Positions 37,901-49,795 of a DNA stretch of 64,000 bases are shown here, in pieces. Source of the stretch: Diphasiastrum complanatum (taxonomy: Eukaryota; Streptophyta; Lycopodiopsida; Lycopodiales; Lycopodiaceae); contig CM055109.1 of the NCBI GenBank assembly GCA_029204225.1, positions 33,056,927 through 33,120,926 of the forward strand. Reading direction: 5' to 3'. The notes under the pieces are model-generated. The model was not told where the DNA came from. It saw only the letters and a list, made by a program, of their open reading frames with translations, and made no database searches. Each line of letters starts with the position of its first letter. Positions within the stretch are counted from its first letter, which is position 1. The position numbers and the translations under genes were made by a program.

Positions 37901-38885
37901 TGTTAGCTCGTATGATTCGGGCGAAGCCCTCGGTTCCACATGAGATCCTTCTTGCAGAGTTTGTCGTTCCACCCATTCAGATATATGCCGCGTTCCAGCT
38001 TATCACATACATTCAGAGAATCCAGGCTCTGCCCGATGAGGATATGAGATATACACAGACAGCACTTGTTTCCTCACACTTTCTTCATGACCGGGGTTAT
38101 CGACTATCGTGGTTCTCTCAGGCATCCCATTTCCTCCTTTGAGTCATTTGGTATCTCCATTACAGAGCTCCCCTCAGGTACTCATCAGTATATCAGGCGC
38201 ATCTTATATCGGGCATATCTCGACCGTACTTGGGGGCGACAGATTGGGGTTAAACCCGGCTACTACTGGACTCATTTTATTGAGCTTGACATAGCAGGGT
38301 TCCCGGTCTTACCGCATTATTTGGACTCGAGACTATCACATTGCCTCAGATTCACATTGGGACAGCTCCGCGTATCATCACATCAGTTGGCTATTGAGAC
38401 TAGTAGATTCCTGGGTACCCCGAGAGAGGAGCGGATTTGCCAGTTATGCTCTTTAGAGGAGGTGGAGTCAGAGGAGCACTTTATCTTTAGGTGCCCAGTA
38501 TATTACGAGATCAGAGGGAGATACCACTGTTTGTTCCGAGACACACCTGCCACCTTACGATCGCTCATAGCTTATGAGGATTCCCGATGCGCGGCACTCA
38601 TGATACGAGAGATGTTTATACTACAACAGGATTTGTATCAGACAGCCCAGCCGAGTCAGGTTTCTCAGCCTCAGATCATTTCTTTCTTCTCCAGGAGGAG
38701 AGGACGTTTTGATGACGGTGACGATGATGATGATGATGACCTACTTGCTCACAGAGACCAGAGATAGCGTCCCACACATACCCATGTTGCAGCACGAGCT
38801 ACTCGACCTATCACGAGGAGACCTCTTCATCCTCTCAGACGACGTCAGAGACCACCAGTGGCCCTTCATGCCGCAGGCCGTACTA

Positions 38886-38958
<73 letters not shown>

Positions 38959-41900
38959 CCGCCGCCCTGCTGGTGCGCTGCCCGCCCTGCTAGCGCTGCT
39001 GCCCTCTCTCTCTCTTGCGCGCCCACCCGCCCTGCTGGCGCTGCTGTCTGCCCTGCTGGCGCTGCAGTGCTGACCTTCGCACATGCCCTACGCTGCCCTG
39101 CGCTGGTCTGCGCTACTGCGCTGCTACGCCTGGCCGTTTGTCTACACTGTCCTCCATCTGCTTACCGCCTCCTATGGCACCTAAGAAAAAGGGGGGTGTT
39201 CTTACACCCCCCTCCCTGTTGGACACCCCCCCATCACCGGTAGTGATGGAGGAGCCGTCTTCGGTGATAGAAACTAGTGACATTCCTGTCAACATGGCTG
39301 CCATTGACTACACTCCTTCCAAACCTACCGAAAGTCTTTTTGCTTATGATCTTAGTTTTATCCGACAAGAAATTCTTGGACTTAAGAAACAACTACACCT
39401 CTTTGAAGCTGAAAATAGCAAGTTAGCTAAGGATCTTTTTGGTGTCACGGAACGTGTGGAGCAGCTTGAGCAAGAAAATATATATCTTAAGCAACGAATT
39501 GCAGAAAAAAGTGCCTTGGAGGAGACTTCCAACAAGATCAATAGCTTGGAGAAACAAGTCGAGGAGACGAAAACGTGGGCAGCACTCTTCAAACCGGATG
39601 ATATGGGCAGCAAACTCTCATCACTCGCAAAACAGGTTGAAGAAACGACATCGATCCTTAAGCAAGGTAATCACTCTCAGATTTCATCTTTTCCGAAGGA
39701 AAACGATTTGGAGACAGTTTTGGGTGAACAAGCCAGAAGGGCCAAAAAAGCCTTTAACATTAGAGTAAGAGGCATTGCCAATGGTGGAAAACCGTTGGAA
39801 GAAGCTACGGATTTGCTCATTTCCAAGTTATCTCATGTGGCTGATGGTTTTGATACTGCTTGGCGCAGTAAATTTGATGACAATGTTTTGTTTATCAAGT
39901 TCCGCTCGCTTTCACAACGCAATGCTGCCCTTCGGCTTAGGGCAAAGCTTAAAGGTACTTTCATTTATATGGATGATGACTTAACAAATACTCAATGGTT
40001 GGCAAGAAAAAAGATTATCCTTGAAGCGAAAGAGAAAGGGCAAAGGGTTGTTTTTATTGACGGGAAACCGAGATTTTTCGACCTTCCACAATAGGAACTA
40101 GGGGCCCCCGGATATAGAAGCTACCCGAGATCCCCTACCAATTTGAGACTTGGCTTCTGGAATTGTAATGGTTTTTTATCTTCGTCATCAGCCGGAGACT
40201 TTGCTGATTTTATTAGAAAATGCGACATTTTGTTGTTGGCTGAAACTCATGAGTCCTTATATCATCCTCTTCCAAATATACAGGAGTACTCTTGGCATTC
40301 TGCTTTTCGTCCATTTGTTAGGGGAAAAACTTGTCGAGGATCTGGAGGAGTAGCTTGTTTATACAGAGACACCACAGTTCAGATGGTTAAACAAGATCCA
40401 TACGCTCGCTATATTTGGTTACACATTATTGGCTCACTATTGGGATTACCTCAGGACATCTATATAGCTGTATGCTATTTTGCTCCACAGACCTCAGTGT
40501 TTGCTGAGTTTGGCGGGGACCCTTTTCAGGCTCTCTCAGATGATATTGCTATCTTTTCTCAGCAGGGTTCCATTTTACTAGCAGGTGATTTCAACGCCCG
40601 CACAAGCTCTAGACAAACCGAATTTCATGCAGCTACGGATCTTCTCAGGCTTTACCCTTTGGATATGGGGCTAGACCGGGTATCACAGGATGCAGACACT
40701 CCAGCTACATCTTTCGGGGAGCAGTTGATCACTCTAGCAGAGACACACGCTCTTGCCATTTTGAATGGCCTCACACAGTGGCCTTCCTCATCAGCATATA
40801 CATGCTATCCTCATGGTGGAGGACATAGTGTGGTCGACTACTTCATTGGATCACCTGCTTTGATCTCTCACATTTCTGATTTCTCCATTACACCCCCTAC
40901 CATTTCCGATCACTCACTCTTACACATCTCACTTGGTCACATAACCTCTTCTTTGCAAGTTTCTTGCTCTCTTCCCACTCATAAACGTATTCCTTTCACC
41001 CAATCTGGATTCACTAATTACACCACAATCTTATCCCAACTACTCGCTAACTTCCCGTTCATGGCACCAATTGACCAGCAAGCCACTTTTCTCTCTACAT
41101 CCCTCTTAGCTGCTGCTTCCTCATCCTTCCCCACCAAAACGACATCATCTCACAGAAGTGTTCACAACAGATGGTATGATGCAGAATGCCGCTCTCTTCA
41201 CAATCATGTGACATATGCCAGGTCACACTCCCCTGCCACACTCAAACAATGCCAGAAAGAATATCATAGAACCACCAGAACAAAGAAGATCAAGTACCTA
41301 CAATCACTCTGCCAAAAAATGATCAACTCTTTAGATTCACCCTCCTCCTCTTTTTTCTGGAAACATTTCACCAGACACTCTTCAACATTGGCCCCCATAG
41401 CCATCGAATCCTGGATCGAGTATGCCACGGAGTTATATACCACGGACTCTCCTCCTACCTCACTCTCACCGAGACCTGACCACTGCTCACTTTTCACCCC
41501 TGACATGGTTGAAAACGCCATTAAACATGCCAAACTAAATAAAGCCACTGACTATGACTCCTTAAGTGTAGACTTCCTAAAGCCCGTAGCACATCTCATC
41601 TCCCCTTACATTGCTCATGTTTTTAACACAGCTGTTACTTCTGGTTTCCTACGGCTTGGTGTACTAATATCCTTCACCCCATCCTCAAGGCAGGTGATCC
41701 CATGAATGTAGGAAACTACCGCACCATTATGATTGGCCACACTCTGGCTAAGATATATGGCTCTATACTACAGACAGTTACTGGATCTTTTGCTGAAACT
41801 GAGGGTTTACACGCTATGGGTCAAGCTGGTTTCAGACCGGGATATTCTACTTCAGACCAGATCTCCATTTTGAGATGCATTATTGAGGAGGCTCGACATC

Positions 41901-43879
41901 GGAAACAAAGAATTTACTGTTGCTTTGTGGATTTTCGCAAAGCTTTTGACTCTGTTCCACGACATCTTCTTTTCCAGAGACTGTCTTCACTTGGCTTTTC
42001 AGAGGATACTATTGCTGCGATCATTACTTTATATGAGCGAGTCTTGGCACGTTTCAGAGATGGTAGTGGCTGGTCCTCACAGATACATTCTACCATTGGT
42101 GTGAAGCAGGGTTGCCCCTTATCACCCACTCTTTTTGCACTATATATAGATGACCTCGAGCGGATTATTCGCGAGGAAGGTGGAGAGGGCTGTCCCCTAG
42201 CAGACATTATTATCCCCATTCTCTTGTACGCTGATGATGTGGTTCTCCTCTCATCCTCTGCAGCTGGTTTACAGAGTCACCTTTCTGCTTTACATCACTT
42301 TTGCCAGCGTTGGGGATTGACGGTTAACCTTAAGAAGACTAAGATTATGGTGTTTAACACCAACAGACAGCATATGAGAGATGTGATTTTCTATTATGAC
42401 GGGCTACCGATTGAGATCGTGACCTCCTACACCTATTTGGGAGTTCTTTTCTCTGGTCCGCTACTCACTTTTCGACCAGCAGCCACCGCCAGGCTCCGCA
42501 AGGGGCATACCGCTCTTGTGCATATGGAGAGATTTTGCTCTACTTATTATGTGCAGGATCCTGCTACCAGATGCCTACTATTTTCTGCTACTGTCTCCCC
42601 AGTTGTGCTATATTCGGCTGAGACTTGGTGCCCTGATTTATCACGCGATACATGGAGAGATCTTACTCGTATCCAGATTCTCATGCTCAGTAGGATAATC
42701 CGGGCTAAGCCCTCAGTACCACATGATATCATACTAGCCGAGTTTGCTTCTCCTCCATTAGTTGTTGGTGCTATGTTTCAGATCATCACCTTTCTTCACA
42801 GGGTATCAGATCTAGATACCTCCAGATACATTGTTGCTGCTCTCACTTCATCTTGTACCATTGCGGATCAGGGAGCCAAGCACTCTTGGTATCGCAGTGT
42901 CTCAGCCCTTCTTCAGACTTGGGGTTTATCCGCACTTGATCTTCCGAATGGAACCCATGCTTATATCAGACAGCAGATCTACCGGAGCTACATACGCACT
43001 ATATGGTCACATCCTGATCCAGATAGGGTCAAGCTACATTATTATGGCACACATCTTTTACGGCTGGACGTTTCGGGCTTGCCTATTCTTCCAGTTTATC
43101 TTACACAGACGCTATCTTTTGGTCTGAGATATCGTATAGGACAGCTTCGAGTCTCTTCTCATCAGCTTGCTATCGAGACAGGTAGATACACAGACACTCC
43201 CAGATTGCAGCGGATATGTCAGCTCTGTTCTCTTCAGGAGGTGGAAGATGAGTTTCATTTCATCTTTCGCTGCCCAGTATACTATGAGATTAGAGGACGA
43301 TACCATTGTTTATACCGAGATATTCCCCTCACGTTGAGCTCCTTCCTCGAGTATCCAGACGCTAGATGTGTGGGTCTTCTTTTGAGAGAGATGTATATTT
43401 TACGAGCTTCACTTCTATCTACGCTCTCAGATATGGATTCCAGTCAGGCTCACATTACTCAGTTCTTCCAGAAGCGAGACAGAGTGGATATTTCAGTTGC
43501 GGATTTTGACGTCCCCGTCCGAAGATCGAAGACACAGAGAGTTTCGGCTCGATCCAGTGCTACTAGATCTTCATACGCCTCCCACCAGCCTACATCACGA
43601 CCCACTACTACCATCACTCATTACTTTCGGCTTGCTCGTAGCTAGTTTCCTCCGCGGAGCAGGTGGTTAAGCTCTTGCTTTGTACCCTCACCAGCTGGTG
43701 GTCAAGCTTGGATACTTTTTCTCTTAGAGACAGAGAGATCGATATTTTAGTTTTAGTTTTACTGTCTTTTCATTGGTAAATAAGTCCTTATGCGGACAAT
43801 GCTTCTCACATTTTGTACTCTCTTTTGTCTTATGTGCCCCTGGGCACCAAAAGACGTTAATAATAATAATTCTAATTCT

Positions 43880-43954
<75 letters not shown>

Positions 43955-46900
43955 TCCATCGCTCTCCATGGCGCCACTTCCTACACGGGCTGCTGCTCGC
44001 AGGACCCCCCCACCCCCTCGCTCTCCTACCTCCACCTCCTCCACCGCTGCAGCCACTCTGGCCTCTGCTGCCACCTCCCCTGCCTCCACCTTCATCGCTG
44101 CAGCCCCCCCTGCTGCCGCCTCCCCTGCCTCCACCTCCATCGCTGCAGCTCTCCTTGCTGCCACCTCCCCTGCCTCCGCCTCCATCATTGCAGCTCCCCC
44201 TGCTGCTGCCTCCCCTACTTCTACCTCCATAGCTGCAACCCCCCCTACACCCACCCATGTTGCAGCTGCGCCCCCCTCTGTTGCCGCCTCCCCTACCCCC
44301 ATCTCCACTGCTGCAGCTACTCCTCCCCCTGCTGCCGCCTCCCCTACCTTCACCTCCATCAGTGCAGCTCCCCCTACTGCTGCCTCCCCCACCTCCACCT
44401 CCATAGATCCAGCTGCAACTGCTCCGCCCCCTGCTGTCATCTCCCCTACACTCCCCTCCCTCGCTGCATCCGTGCCGCCCCCTGCTGACACCTCCCCTAC
44501 ATCTGCCCCCCCTGTTGATTGCATCTCCCTCCCTCTCATTGACCCCGATGCTGGCAATTTCGTTGGCATTACCTCAACCCTAACGGCAGTTTTGGATCCC
44601 ATTCTTCCTACTCCAACCATCGTTAGCTCACAACCTACAACTAGCATCCCGTATACGCCCTCCAAATCAACTGAATTGTTCTCTTCGTGGCAGATTGATC
44701 AAATCAGGGCCGATTTCCAGACTTTGCGGCAAGAAATCTCGCAGCTGAAAGGAACGGTTACGTCCTTGATTCACGAGAATAACATGCTGCAGTCCAAGGT
44801 AGCATCACTCGAACAATCCATCGGGACCAAACAGGCTACGGCTTCGGCATGATACGGGAACTAGAGACCAAGATTGAAAAGCAGCAAGAAGAGGCCCTTT
44901 CTTGGGCATCAGTTCTAAAAAAAGGCACGAAACCAAGCGCTCCCATCTCTTCGGTTATCTCAACCACCATCTCGGAAGAGAAATCACGAGACCAAAAAGC
45001 ACACAACATTAGAGTTCGTGGGATCCCGGACACACAGGATGCCTTAGCTGAAGCCAAACGCTTTCTTGACACCACTCTCGGGCACAGGACAGATGGGTTA
45101 GATACCGCATGGAGGACCACTAGAGATGCAGCCACACTCATTATCCGCTTCACTTCCCTCGCGAGTCGCCGAGATGCTTTGCGGTGCAGAGCTAAGCTAC
45201 GTGGTACCACTATCTACATGGATGACGACCTCACGTTTATCTAGGTAGAGGAGAGGCGTAAGGCCTTTCAGGCAGCCCATGAGTCTGGCAGACGAGCCAT
45301 TTATCGGGATGGACGAGTGCGCTTTTTTGATAGCGCTCCTAGCGGCTCCAAGTGCTAGGGATTTGGGGTGCCCGGGGTTGGGAGCACCCCGGGCCCCCAT
45401 CCACACCACCTTCGGATTGGAGTGTGGAATTGTGCGAGCATGCATTCATCTTCCACGGTAGGGGATCTGGTTGACTTTATCACAAGCAGAGACATATTAT
45501 TCATCATGGAGACACACGAGAGCCCAGAGCGAGGACTTCCCTCTTTTCCTGGATATAGATGGGACTCAATATTCCAACGAGAGACCAGATCTGCTAGTGG
45601 CCGAGGTTCAAGTGGGGTCGCATGTCTGTACCGAGAGACTCTCCATTCGAGTATTGACTTCATCCGACATGACGAGCAGGCCCACTACATATGGACTCGC
45701 ATTGTGGGTCAGGATATTGGTTTGAACAGAGATCTTTTTGTTCCAGCATGTTACTTTCCACCAGAGTCCTCATCTTTTGCGGAGGGTATTGGATCCCCAT
45801 ATCAGGACCTCTCACCAGATATTATCAGATTCTCAGAGCAGGGGCATATTCTCCTCACAAGGGACTTTAATGCCCGAACATCTTCGAGACAGACAGAGTT
45901 CTTCGACATCTCCGATCAGCTGCGTGTTCGTGCCCTTGACAGTGATATGCTTGGGGTTACCAGGACCTCCACGGACAGTTTGGGACCTATTACTTCATAT
46001 GGTGAGCACTTACTGCAGTTTGGAGAGGCACATGAGCTAGCCATTTTTAATGGCTTACCCTGCTGGCCACATTTAGACAGCTATACATGCCATCCTCACA
46101 GTGGAGGACATAGTGTCGTTGATTATCTCATGGGGTCACCATCCTTTGTACCCATAGTCTCTGACTTCCACATTTCTCCCACCACCCTCTCTGATGGCCG
46201 TGGTTCTGGAGGAGTAGCTTGTCTCTACAGAGAGTCCCTTCATCAGATGTTTGAGTTCGTCAGGCATGATGAGCACGCACGGTATATTTGGCTCCATATC
46301 ACAGGACGAGCAATTGGTTTGGACAGGGACATCTTCGTTGCTGCCTGCTATTTTCCTCCAGAGTTCTCCTCCTTTGTTGAGGGAGTTGGCTCACCTTATT
46401 TGGATCTTTCAGTGGATATCATCAGATTTGCAGAGCGGGGCCATATTTTCCTCATGGGGGATTTTAATGCCCGGACAGCCTCATGACAGACAGAGTTCCA
46501 TGACGCTACAGATCAAATGCGAGTCCATGCCCTTGATAGTGATAGCTTGGGGATCACCAAGATTTCTGCAGATGGACCGGGACCCATTACATCATATGGT
46601 GAGTACCTATTACAGTTTGGTGAGGCACATGAGTTAGCCATTTATAATGGCCTACCTCACTGGCCTAATTCTGGCAGCTATACTCACCCTCACAGTGGCA
46701 GTCATAGTGTGGTTGATTACCTCATGGGGTCACCGTCATCCATTCCTCTTATTCACAGCTTCCATATCTCCCCTACCACCCTTTCTGATCATTCATTCCT
46801 ATCCTTCGCCATTGGCCACCTTCCACCACCACAAACTCAACACCAATCCATACTTCCCCGTGCACCCAAATACACCTTTCACCCCCTCTCTATCCCACTC

Positions 46901-49748
46901 TACCAGGAATCCCTCGCCTCTCTACTCCACTCTTATCCACACAGTGAACCGCTGGAGTCACAGGCCACCTTCCTCACCACTTGTCTCCACACTGCTGCCA
47001 CTTCGGCTTTCCCTTCTAAACCTCATAAGCACAAACCAATCCACCCACGATCATCCCAACCTTTCCACCCACCGTGGTATGATGCGGAATGCCGATCCCT
47101 ACACCACTCTATCACACATGCTCGTTTCCACTCCCGCCATCTCCTCCACTCTTCATGACAAATGTACAACTGCACACCCGTCACAAACAACGTGCCTATG
47201 ATGACTCTGAAGGAAACCGTCTTGTGAACCTCCTCAGTTCCTCCTCAGGTGCCTTTTGGCGTGAGTTTATCCCTCGTGCCCCACCCCTTCTTCTAGACGA
47301 CTTACATATCTGGACCGACTATGCTACCCAGCTTTACACTATACCCACTGATACGCCCATCTCCATCTCTCCTCGACCTTCAGACTTCACCTTTTTCACC
47401 CCTGAATTGGTTCGGGCAGCAATCAAAAAGCTAAAAACCCACTGCACCAGGGACATTGAAGACCTTGAATCTGAGCTACTGATTTACGCCCCCATACCCT
47501 TGCCCCTACATTATCCACTCTCCTTAACCATGTTGTTGTTGAGGGCTTCCCATCCCCTTGGTGCACCAACAACATACATTCTATCCACAAAAACGGTGAC
47601 CCCATGGTACCTGGTAATTACCGCACTATTATGATTGGGCACGTTCTCGCAAAGTTATACGGCACCATCCTCCAGTCTGCAGTTAGCTCAGAGGCAGAGT
47701 CCAGGAGATTAAATGCTTTGGGTCAGGCAGGGTTCCGTGCTCATTATTCCACTACAAATCACATATTCACACTTCGAGCGCTTATTGAGGAAGCTAGACA
47801 CAGGAGAGAAAAGGTTTACTATTGTTTTGTGGACTTCAGGAAAGCCTTTGATTTTGTTCCACGCCCATTACTTATCCAGAGACTCCGTGACCTAGGGTTC
47901 TCTACAGATATTATTCTAGCCGTCATGGCTCTCTATGAGAGGGTCTTGGGCTGCTTTCGTCATGGTAGTGGCATCTCTGAGCAAATCTGGAGTACTATTG
48001 GGGTTAAGCAGGGATGCCCTCTCTCACCAGTTCTCTTTGGATTATATATTGACGAGCTAGAGCAGGTCATTTCTCAGTGTGATGGGGACGGTTGCCGGCT
48101 TGGGGACATTCTAATTGCCATCCTTCTCTATGCCATCCTTCTTAGTATCCCGTACCAGAGAGGGATTACAGAGACAGTTGGATTGTTTACACACCTTCTG
48201 TACCCAGTGGGCTTTAGGGGTGAACCTCTCGAAGACCAAAGTTATGGTCTTCAATACTTCTCGGGCCTTCATGCAGCGCCGGGAGATTACCCTTGATGGA
48301 CAGTCTCTAGAGGTGGTCTCTTCCTACACTTACCTAGGTGTGCTCTTCTCTGGTCCTACCTTCAGTATGAGACAGGCGGATACTTCTAGAGTCAGAGTCG
48401 GTGATGGCAAAAGGAAGGTTCAGCTCATAAATCAAACTGGCCACGGCCTGTGTGGCCTCTCTGTCCATGTGCGGCTGATGCGCGCCACGAATGGTCTGCT
48501 ACACAAGGGCTCTCCCTGGTGGGCGACGCGTAGTGGACCTCCAGCATGGTGCACCAACCGTGACGGGAAATGGATGATGACACGACAGGCTGGGCACTAG
48601 TGGATGCATCAGTTGTAGACGTGGAATGGGGAGAGTGGGATGCACTGGCAGGGATGGGTGCAGCAGCATAAGTGGGGTGCACTGGTGGAGGGGCAACATC
48701 TCGCATGGGATACGAAAACTGCTGGCTAGGGAGGTCATCCGGATGGGAAGGGAGGGAGGAAAGGATCTCCTCAACATCCTCGAAGGCCTTGTCACTAGCA
48801 TCCTGGGCCTGCTCGGGTGGCGGAGAGCCCATGAGAAAATCGTAAACTGGGGGCGTGCGAGCAACAGGACGTGGTGGTGGAACCGCAGTGGCAAATGGCG
48901 GACGCGAGGGGACGGGTTCCACCGGAATGGCTGCAAATGGGGGTGCATGTGGCGGAACGGTGTGAGGGGGATGAGGGGCAGTGGGATGGGACGATGATGC
49001 ACTCCCTCTCCTCGTGCGTGCCAGCCAAGTAGGCAACAACTCGGGGTCAGCCACACAAGGAGCGGTGCAAAACCGGAGAACACCCTCCGAAATGGTGTTC
49101 TCCCCTACCACAAGACGTGGCCCGTAGGTGTCCAGTAGTCGCTGCCTGACGGGGACGGACATGCTGCCACAAGGGGCAGCATTTTTGGCACGTGCACCGA
49201 GCAGGTGGCCTTTAAGGCGAGTGAGGGATGCAGCGAATTCGACTAGGCAATACCAGCAACGCATGACCTTCTGACCGGTCTTGTTGGTCTTGTCGGCAAC
49301 CCGCCTAACAACGTCCACCTCGTCCCACAGATCGGAAAGGTCGGACTGCACCATTGTGATGGAGAAAGGTAGGGAAAAAATGCAGATGAAGCTACAACTG
49401 GAAGAATGGAAAGCTGGAAAAAAAACAGCAGGGTTCAATGTTGGAGAGACGCTGAAAATGGGCCAAGGCAGCGAAGGCAGGGCGAAGGCAGGGAGAGGCA
49501 AATCAGATGCAAGGCAGGGCGGTCTGTGGGCGAAGGGCGACGCAAATCAGAAGAGGGGCGAGCGAAGGCAGGGCAGCGATGGGCTGAAAATAATCTAGGA
49601 GAGAAGAAGCGAGGGGGGCGGGTAGTTTAGGTTAAAATTTGTTTTTAAAAATATTAAATATTATATATATTATTATATTGTGGTACCATGGTACCAGTAT
49701 GGTCCCGTGGTACCGGGATCCGTGGTACCCAGTACCGCGGGACCTATG

Positions 49749-49795
<47 letters not shown>

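Larger units (their letters stand above)
38956..43882 (+). mobile_element. LINE-C, nearly intact full-length non-LTR retrotransposon
   Basis: About 4.93 kb between two (TC)n tracts. The 5' UTR contains a GCCCTGCTGGCGCTGCTG-type minisatellite (38960-39070). It continues with ORF1 (39174-40094), ORF2 (about 40095-43645) and a 3' UTR ending with hairpin GTGCCC-CT-GGGCAC (43834-43847), GACGTTAATAATAATAATTCTAATTC and TC. The only coding lesion seen is one missing base near 41651. The arrangement EN-RT-CCHC with a separate nucleic-acid-binding ORF1 is that of L1-like LINEs. It lies antisense in the host intron. Confidence 0.92.
43945..48392 (+). mobile_element. LINE-D, chimeric, 3'-truncated
   Basis: Starts directly at the TC tract. 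ORF1 (43968-45358, broken) is followed by an endonuclease region present twice in frame (45400-46190 and 46196-46830), then RT to the thumb (SMRQADTSRV at about 48390). There it is cut by hAT-like DNA. The catalytic YADD has been lost to a small deletion/duplication near 48130 (LLYAILLSI). No 3' UTR. Confidence 0.9.

Noticed and set aside
43883-43944. Treating the TC tracts as ordinary independent microsatellites
   Set aside because: They repeatedly coincide with LINE 3' ends and the 5' starts of the next copy, which chance does not explain well.
43724-44665. 313-codon Gly/Ala/Val-rich ORF on the minus strand
   Set aside because: It is the antisense shadow of the repeat-rich LINE-D ORF1 and the TC tract.
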